This document shows positions 42,903 through 55,161 of a DNA stretch of 64,000 nucleotides, piece by piece. The notes below the pieces were generated by a model. That model saw only the letters and a list, made by a program, of their open reading frames with translations. It searched no databases and had not been told where the DNA came from. A program made the translations under genes and the position numbers. Numbering within the stretch: position 1 is the stretch's first letter; each line of letters opens with the position of its first letter. Origin of the DNA: Dichetophora obliterata (lineage: Eukaryota; Arthropoda; Insecta; Diptera; Sciomyzidae); contig OY986436.1 in NCBI GenBank assembly GCA_963920525.1, forward strand, positions 8,328,001 to 8,392,000, written 5' to 3'.

Positions 42903-44375
42903 TTAAAAAGTAATGAAATCTTCTATGTTGATACTCTTATTGCAGTAACGCAATAAAAGTATATTTCTCAAGCTAGAAGAATTCAGCTTATTGCGTTTTT
43001 TTGAGCAAATATAATTCAAATCTGAAAATATTTGTTTGCAAAGATACGTTGAGGGAAATAAAGATAAGCACTTCAATGAAATCTTTTTTATTTCAGGATA
43101 TATTGTACCATCCAAATTTTTCCAGAATTCTGTATTGATAAAATTATCCGGGAGATCTTATTCACTTAGAAGTATAATAAGTTCTGTTTGGATTGAAAAT
43201 TCGTACTTTAATATATCGCATTTAAAAGGGTATTGAAAAATATCCAGTAAATGCTGAATATTTTCAAAATCTTAAAACCTGTCATTAAAGTTATTAAAAA
43301 GCGTTTCTAATATTTTCAAAAGTTCAAACTTTTTCAAGATTTTCTCCTTTTCGAAAATAACAGAAGTTTTCGGAAAGTCCGAAAAGTCTTCAGAATCAAT
43401 TTGAGCTGCAAGTAAAAATAGCTGAGTTTTAAAATCTGAAAGAGTTTTAAACATATCAGAAATACTATTATCTTTTCCCTGCAGCTTCAAATTCAACTCA
43501 TTCAAAATGTTACAAATGTCTGTTAAAAACGCCATGTCTAAAATAAATTGATAATCTTTTAAATATTCTTTTTCGGTTTTCTCGATATTTTCAGCTTCTA
43601 AAAAATCAAATATGTACTTCATTTCTAAGCTCAAACAATCTATTAATACCGTTACCTCGGCTTAACCAACGTACCTCAGTAAACATTAATAGATCGTGGT
43701 GAGAAGCATTTGAATTTTTTAGAAATGTCACAAATTTTTTATGAGTCAGTGAGTTATCCTAGTAATTATCCGCTTAGTAGCCTTCATGACCGGATGCTCG
43801 GATATAAATTTAGAAGCAAGAGCAGCCTGGTGTATTATACAATGCAAGGTATAAACCTCAATTTCATTTTTTTCATCTGGCCTACAAATCCATCACGTTT
43901 GCCTGTCATAGTGTTCGCACCATCCGTACAAACTCCGGCTAATTTAGAATCAACAACGGAAAGAAGTTTTTCGTTGACAACATCGGACAATAATTTGCCG
44001 GTTACATTGCCATAAAATTTTGCAACAGAATATATTGACTCGAAGACATTGTAATCTGAATCAACGCATCGAATGCAGATTACAAGTTCACAAAGTTCAT
44101 TAATATCGGTGCTCTTATCAATACAGAATGAAAAAAATTCGCAATTTTTTAATATTTCAACAGCACCCAAATAAAGAGAACGCCGGGTTATACTATTGCG
44201 GGACAAAGGAAATTTTCCAATAAAATTAGTTTTATAATGAATTTTTGCAAAAACTTTACTCAATATATTTTTGACAAAGGCCCATCTGAAAATGGGCCAT
44301 CCCTTTTTTACAATATCTAAACTTATTAAGTTAGATAAACCCATTTTTAAATTCTCCTCCACCATATCTTCATCA
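42903..44375 (-). pseudogene. outer hAT transposase (BED-type), main part
   Basis: Read from high to low coordinates, DMVEENLKMGLSNL and GWPIFRWAFVKNILSK lead into the RNase H-like core: FFSFCIDKSTDINELCELV has the first Asp and AGVCTDGANTMTGKRDG the second, followed by FIPCIV, where the frame breaks. A second frame (43634-43272) carries the helical insertion with FLTDICNILNELNLKLQG. The C-terminal dimerisation segment STYLCKQIFSDLNYICSKKR then leads to SLRNILLLRYC (43050-42930). The motifs match hAT transposases of the ZBED/GTF2I-repeat-related kind. Several shifts make it a pseudogene. The N-terminal zinc-finger part continues beyond the inserted element, at 46137-46350. Confidence 0.85.
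44368..44375. repeat. 8-bp target duplication (left) of the inner hAT
   Basis: CTTCATCA, repeated exactly at 46137-46144. Confidence 0.92.
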
Positions 44376-44909
44376 CATTGGCGTCGGAAGCGGGGGGAAA
44401 GGGGGCAGTCGCCCCCCACTTTTTTAGCTAGATAAACAATTTAAAAGGAAAACTTCAAAAGTTATTCAAAATATCAGTTTTTCTTGGAGCGATAATATTT
44501 TTTGTATATGTTCTCCTCTTCTATCTCTCTTTTTCATAAGCATGCTTGCGGATAACCATTAACTTTCTCTGTGTTTGCAAAAAGATAGAACAAAATGTAG
44601 AGTTTCTACTGCAAACCCACCACTTCAGTTAAAAAGAACCCTTAAGTATGTAGCTAAATGCTTGTTCATTTTGCAACTCTGGTAAGAAAAAATTTGGCAT
44701 GTTCTTAGGGGCTTTCCATATTGGACGACATGTTGTATGATAAGTTAGATGGAAAACTAATGGGACTATTTGATTAAGCGTTCGAACGATCCAACTTGTA
44801 AATTAACATCATTAATTACAAGCTCTCGAGCAGAACACATCCGGATAATAGCTAAGCAACTCTTAGATGCCCTAACAATTGAGCAGTAATTTTACATAGT
44901 TGTACAATA

Positions 44910-45807
44910 TTGTACAATCGGCAGAAAAAAACAAAAAATTTCGACTATCGTTTTAGCTTACGCATGGTACTACATGTTGTACAATCTGACATGTTGGTCC
45001 AATGTTTTGGACCATGCGAAAGCTCCTACTGTGAATTAGCTGATGAAAATCCACCTCGACGCTTTGAACAAACATCAAATTCGGTTCCTTCAGTACAGTT
45101 GCCATTATATGATAGTCTACGAAAAGATTATTTCGAAATTTTAGATCTTCTCTCAAATGAGATAACGGCTAGATTTGATTAAACAGGTTGATATTTTACT
45201 TTTTTTTAATTTTGCATGTTTACACCAGCTTCACTCAACCGACTTACTTTGATTTAACATTCGGTGAGTCGGTTGAGTGAAGCTAGTGTAAACTGGCACT
45301 TTGTAAATCTTATTGTACATTTAAACAGATCTTGACACTCTAGAATCGTTGGAAAATATTGTAATCGAAGCCTTCAACGGAAAAGTGCCTTCTGAACAAA
45401 ATCTAAAAACAAAACTAGATCTTTATGCAGATGACTTTGATGTGAGCGACCTCCACGCGCAACTTAAATTGCTGAAGCAATTGCCTGGCCAAACACCTTG
45501 AAATTGTAGTGGCATTGTATCCCAATTTGCAAAAAATTCAGACACTGTAAAAAAACTATTAAATGAAGTTGAAAAACTTATTGCTTTGGTTTTGACTGTG
45601 CCTGCATCAGCAGCTTCATCTGAGCGTTCTTTTAGTGCACTAAGACGACTTAAATCGTATCTTCGAGCAACTGTGACACAGAAACGACTCACTCATGCGG
45701 CACTTATACACATTCACAAAGATAAAACCGAAGAATTGAATTCGATGGAATTGGTGAAAGAGTTTGTTTCTCGCAAGGACAGAAGGAAACATTTTGGAAT
45801 AATTTAA
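44910..45807 (+). pseudogene. inner hAT transposase, C-terminal remnant
   Basis: The first block (44935-45180) reads MLVQCFGPCESSYCELADE and PPRRFEQTSNSVPSVQ, ending YDSLRKDYFEILDLLSNEI. A second block from about 45330 contains LDTLESLENIVIEAF. The hAT dimerisation motif VPASAASSERSFSALRRLKS lies at 45601-45660, with KRLTHAALIHIHKD and a stop at 45805-45807. Donor- and acceptor-like sites (AACAG|GTTGAT near 45186 and AAACAG near 45329) suggest an intron between the blocks, with a hairpin inside it. Stops at 45181 and near 45500 break the frame. The style of the C-terminus resembles ZMYM1/TTF-type hAT proteins. Confidence 0.85.
45218..45293. mobile_element. 76-bp hairpin, minimal MITE, in the presumed intron
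   Basis: GTTTACACCAGCTTCACTCA (from 45218) is mirrored by TGAGTGAAGCTAGTGTAAAC (to 45293). The stem is about 28 bp with two mismatches and the loop about 20 bp. Confidence 0.88.
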
Positions 45808-46136
45808 ATTGATATAACTTCTTGTACCTAATTGCATTAAAACCATGTAAAGATATACCTAGTCATGCTTTATTTAAGCAACCATTATTTCTTATATTTT
45901 CATATTACCATATGAAAGATCCTTTAAAGAATGATCTCTAATATTGAAATTGGAAAAACTTTTAAAAATAGTGAAATTTTAATATTTTTTATATATTTTT
46001 ATATTTTTTTTATTTTAAACTAAAATAAAAAATTTGTTTATTCACATTCATGTTTCTTTGAAGAAATTTTGGTGAACTTTTTTTGCACCTCCATTTGTAC
46101 TGCCCCCCCAGATGAAATAAGCTTCCGACGCGCTTG

Positions 46137-46350
46137 CTTCATCATTTTCTTTAGATTGATTTACTCATTCCTTCAACTTTTCAATACAAATTTTCTTATA
46201 AATTTTAAATGTTTTTCTTTTTCTTCCCCCTGCAAATAATTCATGTCATTGTGAACATCTTTAAATGTTTTTTAAAATTATATTTCTTAGTTTTTTTAAA
46301 TGTCTTATGACAAATAATGCATAATCAACATGCAATCATCAAAAGCATTT
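46137..46350 (-). pseudogene. outer hAT transposase, N-terminal BED-type zinc finger part
   Basis: On the minus strand CIICHKTFKKTKKYNFKKHL is followed by KDVHNDMNY and GEEKEKHLKFIRKFVLKS: a CxxC...HxxxxH finger followed by the basic helix typical of ZBED-like hAT proteins. After a frameshift it reaches NQSKENDE and would join DMVEENLKMG at 44374 were the inner hAT absent. The start codon and 5' terminus are not resolved. Confidence 0.75.
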
Positions 46351-47861
46351 TGTAACATAAAATACTTTTCGGCTGACATCATTAATATATCGCAATAATT
46401 TCAATTTATGTGTTTACTGACAGCAGTCTCGATGACGATTCAAATGTAAAATAATACACAGAAGTTCTGCAAGTGCAGTTTGTCTCTCCCACTCAACATG
46501 CTGATTTCCTATTGGTTGATTGACGATCAAACAAAAGAGCGTAAGTATACGTGTGTGTTCAATTTGTTGATATCAGCCACTACCAAGAACAATATAAAGA
46601 AGATCACGCCTTAAGTGCGCAGAAATGGCAATCGACTGCGCAAGTCTACGTCATAAGTGAAAATATCACATATCAAATATCAAATCCAAACAAAAATATC
46701 ACATAAACAACAAACGAAACTAAGCAAATGAATCTGATTGCCTGATTGGGAAATAAACGAAATACATACAAAGAAACAGTCAAACTGCTCTCAAAATAAA
46801 TCGAGCAACATAGCTATTTTTTGTGAAGGGGTCAACACGGAAGTAAACACCCCAAAAAGATATAAAATTTTTATCAAAGATAGTAATGAAAAATATTAAT
46901 ATTTTTTCTGTACAAGCGTTGTTTTTTGATTTAAAATTATTTCTTTTACAAAACCAAGATTTTATAAGAAAATGAGGAGATTTTTAAATCGAATGCCCCT
47001 ATTAAAAATTTTTTACTACGTTTTTTTCAGTCAGTTTGACTCTCTTTTCTCTTGCACTTCTGACGTCACATGCACGTGCTCACAAAGAGAGCGGACATGC
47101 GCAATCTTGAATATAAAATTCTTGAACCACTACTGGGCATCTTTGTTCTAAAATATGAAGCGTATGCCATGCATTTTCATGCAAGATTTCATTCAATCTT
47201 TTTGAGTTCTTTCTATAATTCAAATCATTTGAATGCAACCACCACACCCATCCCTCGGGCACTAACATGCCTCACTCGTGCCATCATTTTTCAGTACAAC
47301 CTTCACTCATTCCACCCACGCAATGAACAATGTGTAGTGGGTTCTGCTGAGTGCGATCCATGGATGTTGCGAGAACAGTGAGAACAAAGAATGCGCTATT
47401 CTCATTCTCAATGAACTTCATCCATATTTTTCACGAAATCATTGCGTTTCATCGCGAAAGAATTGAATGACGCTATGACGCAAATTGCAGAGATTGTCTC
47501 TTGGGTAGCTATTTATGCATTCATGCAGATTTCTAGTAACAAAAGCGAAGATTTTTCGTCGTAAATACCTACATGCGAGTGAGAGTGATTAGCATTTATT
47601 TTCAATAAAACACGATAACTCTTTCAAATTTGAAACGATATTTTTTTGTGGCAGGAACGTGCCGTGTTTCATTTAGTTTTTATTTTAGTAAGATATTATG
47701 GATAATGTGCTGCAATGCGTTAAAGTTGTGCTACTATGTGCCATAGAGAATTTTTGAAATATGTGGTTTAGCGATTATTTTTTTAAAAGTTAGACGTACT
47801 TTTAGTTTAAAAAAATTCTGTGATTGTGCTGTTATGTGCTAGAGTTGTGCTGTGTGCTAGC
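46351..47861. other. no gene recognised
   Basis: Somewhat more complex DNA, with a 103-codon frame (47070-47381) of no known similarity. No transposon end was found. Confidence 0.5.
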
Positions 47862-47865
47862 TTAA

Positions 47866-48005
47866 CCCGAAACACCCTGTCGTTGAAATATGCCGACGCA
47901 AACACAAACACTTAAAATGTGCTTATATTAGCTTAAACCATTTTATATTTGCGTTAACAGGTCATTCTGAAAATTAAAAAAAAAAATTAATCAGGGTGAT
48001 TCGGG
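47866..48005. mobile_element. piggyBac-like MITE flanked by TTAA
   Basis: The left end CCCGAAACACCCTG and the right end, reverse complement CCCGAATCACCCTG, differ at one of 14 positions and are bordered by TTAA at 47862-47865 and 48006-48009. TTAA targets and CCC-starting ends are characteristic of the piggyBac superfamily. It is only 140 bp long and non-coding. Confidence 0.85.
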
Positions 48006-48009
48006 TTAA

Positions 48010-51000
48010 CATAGCACATGTTTATGTTACTTACGGTGTGATTAATTAGTTTAATGTAATATAGATATATTAAGTTATATGTATAATTTATATATTTATG
48101 GATTTAATTTAATTTGATTCATTAGCTTAAGCAATCTAGTTCAATATTATAATAGCCTAAAAACTTTATTTATTTTAATAATATTTTTTTTCATGTGTTA
48201 ATTTAAATAGCTTCGAGTCAATATTTGTTACCATTAAACAAAATAAAATTTTAAACTTTCAGCAAAATATTTCAAATTAATTTTGAAATTTGTTTATTAT
48301 GCTGGTGGTTGTTCGGCGATATTCCTGTTGCTGTTGTTGTTGTTGTTGGTGTTATTGGATTTTGCTCAACTCAATACAACTCGATAAGCACTTCACTACG
48401 CAATAATTGACGTTAAGCAAAAGTTTGTTCGTTTACGTAGTTGCAGCCATGATGTTGAGGCATGAAGAAGAAGGGGTGCGAGTAGCTGGAATCGGTTGCC
48501 AAAAACTACAACGCGCCACTTTAGCTTGATGGGAGAAAAAGTACCCTTCAACAACATCATCGTGCTGATCATCATTAATGCAGAAAATCCACCTCTCGTA
48601 CGTGTTGGCGCAGCAGTAGCTCAAAAAATTATTTTTAACTGGCAATTCGTGTTGAAAAGTTTTTCACTTAAATAAAATTTTCGTTTTGTTTTCTTTTATT
48701 TTTAAATACTATGTATATATAGAATTTTATTAAAATAGAACGAACAATTTAAAATGAAAAAAAAAAAAACAGTGAATAACAACAATGAGCAGGAGAATTG
48801 TTAAAAAAATTTGCAAAATAGCGCAACAACAATGAGACGAAGCAGCATGAAAAAGGCAAAAAAGCACGAAAAAATGCAGCAAAAGTTCGCCTGAGCGCAG
48901 CATAAAAATTCATTAAAAAATAAGTAGTTGAAAAAAAATGTGCCCCAGAACAACAACTATAACAACAATAGGCAAAACAACAACAGCAACGATAATAATA
49001 ATAATCGTGGGTGTGATTGCTGCGGGTATCATTTTGGGAATAAAGTACTACACAGTAGTTTAGTTTTTTTGGTGTTTTGTTTTTTTTACTTTTTTGTTGC
49101 TCGTTGTTTTTCTCTGTTGCGCACGATCGACAATTAAAAGTTTTAACTTTTCGATTTTGCAGCAGGAGAAGAACATATTTAAAGTTTGTTCAGGCGCAGC
49201 CCATAACGTCTTGGCTAAAAAAAGTAGGTGAGCGGAGTGAAATTTTGGCGCCTTAAAATATTGATAGTTTTTAGTTTCAGCTTGGTTTGAGCTACTTAAT
49301 TGAATGGTTTATAGTTTTCGTTTAAAAAAAAGATACAATTTTGTTTGAGTTTGTGTAAACTTTTGAGTTGTGTTTCAGAAACAATGCAAGAATATTGCTG
49401 CTGATATAGTAATCTGCAACATTGGGGAGCAATTCTTATATACTTGCCCACAAACAAGTTGTAAAGGGAGTGGTTGAGATTTATTTCATGCGCTTAATGC
49501 GCTGATTCCGCTCAGCAATCAAATTAAAAACTTGTCCAACAATGGCAACAATGAAAATAATAACAACAACAACAAAGACAACAATAGCAAAAGTAATAGT
49601 TAAGACAAAACATTGCCAACATGCAGCAGAGTTTTTTAACTATGCAGATTTTAGTGGCAGCAATATTAGTGTAAGTAAAAATAACAACAACAATAGTAAA
49701 AGCAATCAAAATAACGGCAACTATTAGTACAATAAAGCTATTGAAGTTGGTCCTTAGCAGAGTAGAAGCCACGCTACGCTACACTGTAACGCTGACAAAC
49801 GGCAGCATATCCTGACAAGAATCCTTTAGTCAAGCGTTTGGCTAAAGACTTTCGACTTTTGTGTATTGTAGAAGTTATCTGCTGTCATGTTTTTCTTACT
49901 ACCATTGTTGGACTTCTACTTGTTGTTGTCAGCAGCACTCCCTTTCGAAGTACAGATAGGTTTTTTCTGTTTTTTTTTTTTTTTTTTTCATATAATTTTA
50001 CTCTACTCTAAAGCTCTGCATCTAATTTCTTTAACTTCTTAAGTTCTTGTTCATGTTTTGAATATTTATTTAGATGTTGTGCAACATGAAATACAACTTG
50101 ATAGTTCGTCCTTTCCTCTGAGTGTCGTCCACTTTACTTGGTACTAACTACATTAACTGTATTGCCATTCAAGAAGAAATAGCAGCAGAAGAAGATGTAG
50201 AAAAAGAAGAGTTGCTACTAGCTACATTAAACTGAGTGCAGGAGGGGTTTGAAAAAGGGGTTGTTTTAGTTGTTGTAGTTGTTGTTTGCTAAATTAAATT
50301 TATCTACCGTCGTTCCGGGATTTTAGTTTAAATTGACTTTTTAAGTTCCTTCTATTCGCTTGCTTAATTTCGCCAGCAATTGTTGTTGCATGCTGTGATT
50401 ATGGTATTGAGTGGGTGTATTTGTGTGAGTATGAGTGTGTTATTCACAATTATTTGATGAGCTTTTTCTGTTTCATGATGTTTACTTATTTATTAGTACA
50501 TTTTTAAAATGTTTGATTTCAAAGGTTAATTTCAAAAAGACGTCAGGCTGGAAAGGGTATAAGTTAATGACAATGAGTTTAAAGGTTATGAGCACAGTTC
50601 TACAACCAAAATAAATACAGACTGCAATCAACGAATTCTTATACCCTCATTTTAAAGGCTTACGTATGAGTAGTTTTAAACATTGGTTTTAAGTTTACTC
50701 TTAATTTAGCAGTAGCTAATTTAATTAAAGATTATTGATAAAAAAACTATTTAAGTTATGTTTTTAGCATAATAAAATTGTGTCAGCTAAATTTTTGTAG
50801 AATATTTTACTTCTCTAGCGTTTAAATTAAATTAAATTTTTTTCTCCTAAGATATACGCTGTATACAAATGCGTGAAAATGAAGACTTATAGTTAAATTT
50901 CCCAAGGATTATTTTCATAGAATAACTGTTTTTAAGAATTTTATCAAGTGTAAACTTTATTGATGTTCTGTGAAAATCTTTCTAAATTATAACTTAACAA

Positions 51001-51500
51001 GTTGGCCACCATTGTTACATTTATTTTGACCATTTTTTACCATTTCTATCATTTTCTAAAGAGATTCTATTTATTGATACTATAAAAGTAGTCATTTATA
51101 TCAACATTGAACCACATTTCAGATACACATATGAGATTTACTAACAAATTTTCAAAAACATATCTAACATAGTCAAGCTTCAGTGCATTCAAACTCCTTG
51201 AATTGAAGTGCATTATTCGTAAACCACGCCGTTGCTTACCTTAAAATATTGATTAAGGTTTCACAGTTGACAATTACACCATTAACATTAACCTCATTTG
51301 AGATAACTGATTAAGTAAAAATGAAAAGCAACTTAGAATACTTTAAAAAAAATTGTAGCGTAATATATATAACTAAAGAAAAAAATCAGAAAACAGAGAT
51401 AGCCAAAAATTTTTTAAAAAATTTAGTACAAAATAAGAAATTTTAAACTTATTTGAAAACATAAAAAATATTAAATATATTAAATTAAAATATGTTTAAA
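48010..51500. other. unique microsatellite-rich DNA, no gene recognised
   Basis: Contains (GTT)n at about 48332-48350, AAC/AAT-rich tracts near 48950-49010 and 49545-49590, and a poly-T run at 49969-49989. Small frames (48433-48645, 48928-49137, 49524-49772) follow these repeats. The texture resembles 7.4-9.5 kb and 19.1-21.9 kb and may be host regulatory or intronic DNA. Confidence 0.5.
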
Positions 51501-51504
51501 CCTA

Positions 51505-52060
51505 AGTAGCAACTTCACGTAGAATTATGTTCAGTTCTTCTTCGGATTTGACAGGTATAGCAACGCTTTTTTCTTGTGTACTTACATGAACCACACCATA
51601 GAGAGAGAACACTCTCAATATTTTGTTTGCCCTTTTTAATTTAATTGCAGTTTGTAGAATTTTGCGATTATCAGCTTTTAAACTCTCATGAATAAATATT
51701 GGACTATCAGAGTCATAGCCGGCAGCTCTGAGAGTAGTATTGGCTTTGGTTCGTTTTCTATAGCCCGAAAATGCTTGGACTATACGATTTCTGTCCGATG
51801 GAGTGTAAAATATAACAATTACAGCTGTGTTTGTGTTGTTTATATTTGGCTTCGTATGGAATATATCCCGAACTTGTGGAGCCAAGAAATCGATGGAACG
51901 GCAGACAGAATTAAAAATGCTTTTTAAATTTTCTCCACTAAAGGAACTCTAAAAACAATAGCATCTGAAGATAGTTCAGTTTGTTTATTGAGCTGTTTTA
52001 TGTTATTAAGCTCAACTTTTAAACACTCAATTTCAGCGTTAAGCTTATTTATAATTTAGT
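51505..52060 (-). pseudogene. non-LTR retrotransposon ORF1 fragment (coiled coil plus FP-like domain)
   Basis: A minus-strand helix-forming stretch, INKLNAEIECLKVELNN with IKQLNKQ (about 52055-51990), is followed after a frameshift by GENLKSIFNSVCRSIDFL. A clean frame (51885-51505) then holds AVIVIFYTPSDRNRIVQAF, SPIFIHESLKADNRKIL and KLKRANKI, ending NIILREVAT. This is the arrangement of ORF1 proteins in several CR1/Jockey-type elements, in which a coiled coil precedes a domain resembling the FP protein family. The RNA-chaperone role is inferred. No ORF2 follows in the correct direction, so it is an isolated fragment. Confidence 0.65.
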
Positions 52061-52790
52061 TATATCTTATTTACCAAACCCATATTTCTGCAGTGGTACT
52101 GATGTTTTTCCTTAAAGATGTAAAGTTTAATTAGTTCCTTCTTAAAATTATTTATATCTTCACCTGGGCTTCGCAACCTTAAAGCTTCCTGAGTAGCAGC
52201 TGTTAACGCCATTTATTCCGCCTCGGTTGTTAATAGTGCTGTAGGTTGCCGCTTCCTATTCCAAGATCTCCATTCCTGTTACGGACTGCTATTAAAAATA
52301 TCATGTTTTTTATATAAATATATAAAAAAAAATATATCCTGTTCATCTTCGTCTGCTTCCTAATCAGCATCTGCATATCAAAATATTTCACTGTTTGCAT
52401 TCTTAGACATCTCGAGTTTCATCGAATTTTTGCCTTGCAAGCAATTCTTCTGAGTGCATTTCAATGTGGCTTACCAGGGTTTTTGTTACATTTGTTCAAA
52501 TGGTTAATAGCTCTGCCTAGTGGTTTGAGCCGCGAACATCAAACAACCTATTGCTTCCTGGTATGGAATTTTACACATATTTTTTTATCTCATCTTTTGT
52601 TTCAGGTGCCACTGATTTGCTGAGTTTCGTATTTGGATCAAGTGTTGTCAAAATTGACTTACATTCATCCATCCCAAATTGCTTTAAAATTTTACCAATG
52701 TATTCTTCTTGGCTAATTCGTATTTATTTGCATCTGTCTCAATTTTCATCGCAAAGCAATATTTGGCAAATATCATATTTTTAATTTTAA
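52061..52790 (-). pseudogene. Ty1/copia retrotransposon remnant, end of RT and RNase H
   Basis: On the minus strand ISQEEYIGKILKQFGMDEC (about 52720-52665) is the conserved block at the end of the copia reverse transcriptase. After damage, ADADQEADEDEQD, KRQPTALLTTEAE and MALTAATQEALRLRSPGED (about 52260-52150) match the copia RNase H region (ADADW...KKQPTVSLSSTEAEYMAL...EA.WL). Several stops and shifts are present. A gag fragment of the same class on the same strand lies at 57205-57500. Confidence 0.75.
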
Positions 52791-52814
52791 AAGAAGACAT
52801 CAAAAATTATTTTT

Positions 52815-52846
<32 letters not shown>

Positions 52847-52931
52847 GTAATCATAAGTACAATAAGAGCTATGCCCTTTTATAGTACAACATAAGTGCAT
52901 AAATTTGCATTTAATTTAATTAAAATTAATA

Positions 52932-53402
52932 AAAGTTTTTTCTAAATGACCTTGTTATATATTATGTTGATTTTATATGATTTAAATACAAATTGTAATG
53001 ATAGTTTAAATCATACTTGTTTTAATAATTTTATTGAGCTTAAGGTCAAAGTTAGAACAATTAATTGTTCTAACGAATCTTTCCAAAAAGAAACAATAAC
53101 AACAACAACGTATTTTCATTATAAAAAGGAAAAAATCACTTGCTGATTTTATTGCAATTTCGGCCATGCTAAAGGCTTCATCAGAAATCTTTGTGATACC
53201 CGTGCAAGCGCGCATTAGCGCACTGCACCACAGAGTCGATGAGATTTTAGGTGTAAATTTCTCAGTTTTTCTCTCATTTCATATTTGCACATTTGCTGTT
53301 GTATTTTTGCGTTACTTTAGTCTTTATGCTTATGTTATTAATCAAGTATGATTTAAACTATCAAACATTTAGAATTTGTATTTAAATCATGTAAAATTAA
53401 CA
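52932..53402. mobile_element. foldback family, copy 2, with added central segment
   Basis: The arms match copy 1 (36060-36429): AATGACCTTGTTATATATTA, GATTTAAATACAAATTGTAA, GTTAGAACAATTAATTGTTC on the left; AAGTATGATTTAAACTATCA and AACATTTAGAATTTGTATTT on the right. TAATTAAAATTAATA flanks it at 52917-52931 and 53403-53417. Between the arms, 53090-53335 has no counterpart in copy 1. That insert is less AT-rich and includes CGTGCAAGCGCGCATTAGCG. Confidence 0.75.
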
Positions 53403-53463
53403 TAATTAAAATTAATATTAATATTAAAATGAAAAATTAAAAATGTAGAATTTTTAATTAAAG

Positions 53464-54988
53464 TTAAGAATTAAAAATTAAGAATAATAACAACTGTTTA
53501 AAACCGAAGCAAAAATAATGATAAAAATAATAAAAGATTGAAACAGATTCTGAAACAAAGAATAGATAACATAGGAAGTAAGGAAGTGAGAAGCCATTAA
53601 GTAGAAGAAAATGAAAAGATAGATTGCCTACAAACAGGTGGGAAGAGTTTAATGAGTTGTGCCTCGGAACTATAAGAACATGGCTTCTACTTGACATACA
53701 AAACTGAAGTTTTTCATGCAGATAGCAAGGAGTTTTCCCATGGATTAGTTTGTGCAGGTAAATACAGTTTCTAGCATTTAGGTTAGCAGTTATGTTGCAT
53801 CTAAGTATTGCATTTCGGAAACGAGACAAACGATCGTATTTTCGCAGACCATACACAGAACTGGGAAGATTTAACTGGGAAGATGTACCAAGTTTACTAT
53901 AAGCTATGTCTGAATAAGAAATTATTAGTAAAATTAGCTGTATAACTAATCTACGTTTAATTTCAGTAGGAGTGGCACTAGCAGACACTCCTTAGTTTCG
54001 TAGGACATAATAAATTTTTTGGACTACACTATTAACATGGTCTACACAGGACAAAGAAGAATTAATGTAGAAACCTAGATTTACTACTTTCGACACTGCG
54101 GTCAGTTTGCTATTGCCAATAAACAAATCAGGGACATCAACGACACAAGTTTTACTCTTACATGCAGGAAGAACATACGATTTGGCAGCGCTTAGTTGAA
54201 GGCCATTACTTTTGGCCCACTCATTGATGCTACTGAGATCCTCATTTAACCTACAAAACAGATCATCAAGAAGTCCAGTTCGTCGCGAAAGATAAAGCTG
54301 GATATCATCCGCATAAGCATGAACAGATGCATTCCTGCATACAATAAAGATATCGTTGATAAAAATTGAAAATAACAGAGGACCTAGTATAGAGCCTTGT
54401 GGAACACCGCTTACTACTAATTTGTATGACGAGGATACCTGACCAACATTAACTCTTTGCATTCTATTACACAAATAACTAGACATTTGATTAACAGCAC
54501 TATCACAGAACCCAAAAAGATACCTAAGCTTTTGACACAATAACTATGATTGACTTTATCAAAGGGATTGGAAAAATCAAGTAAGCAGAGTGAAGTCATA
54601 GAGCCGGCTTCATATTCGGGTCAAATATCATCAAGAACCCTTTAATAACGCTGAGGAACATCCATGTCCTGCCCTAAAACCAGACCGATAGCTGGATAGC
54701 AGTTTTTTTCTCAGAACGTTATTTGCTAATTTGTTTTATCATAAGTTTTTCACATACCTTTGACAATGGTGACAGTATACTTATAAGCCTATAATCATTT
54801 GCACCAGATGGATTTTGCTTTTTAGCTATAGATGTAACGATGGCAATTTTCCACATGTCGGGAAAGGAGCATGTTATAAAGCAATGATTTATAATGTGTG
54901 TAAGAGAAGTTATTATGTGAGGTAGTAAAAGTTTGAAGAATTTGATTTCAATGCCATCTTCTACACCTTCATTTGATTTTATCTGCAT
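53464..54988 (-). pseudogene. non-LTR retrotransposon B (CR1/Jockey-group reverse transcriptase), 5'-truncated
   Basis: The fragment starts inside the reverse transcriptase at 54988: IAIVTSIAKKQNPSGANDYR and ISILSPLSKVCEKL. After a shift LLDFSNPFDKVNHS follows (54590-54550), then a clean frame 54540-53992 with VVSGVPQGSILGPLLFSIFI and the active-site YADD in HAYADDIQLYLSR at about 54318-54280. A C-terminal frame (53988-53464) includes RNAILRCNITANLNARNCIY. RNase H is absent, as in CR1/Jockey-type elements. At least four shifts or stops; endonuclease and ORF1 missing. 5' truncation is the usual result of incomplete reverse transcription. Confidence 0.85.
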
Positions 54989-55161
54989 AACACAGTTTTT
55001 ATTAATTTATTTCATTCATCAATCAGAGTGAACACTCTTAAAGACAACAACTTAAATTAAATTAAATATAACAACATGTAAATATATTAACATTAAATTG
55101 ACTTAAATTACTTAAAAACAAAAAAATAAAATAACAATTTACAATAGTAAATATAGGAACA

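Larger units (their letters stand above)
44376..46136 (+). mobile_element. inner hAT element inserted in the outer hAT
   Basis: The ends CATTGGCGTCGGAAGC and, from the other side, CAAGCGCGTCGGAAGC match at 13 of 16 positions, start with CA, and are flanked by exact CTTCATCA duplications. Joining the flanks restores the outer transposase reading frame (ENDEDMVEEN), which proves the insertion order. At 1,761 bp it is internally deleted: only the C-terminal part of its own transposase remains. Confidence 0.92.

Noticed and set aside
47070..47381. 103-codon plus-strand frame in a less AT-rich stretch
   Set aside because: No similarity, no splice or promoter context I can defend.
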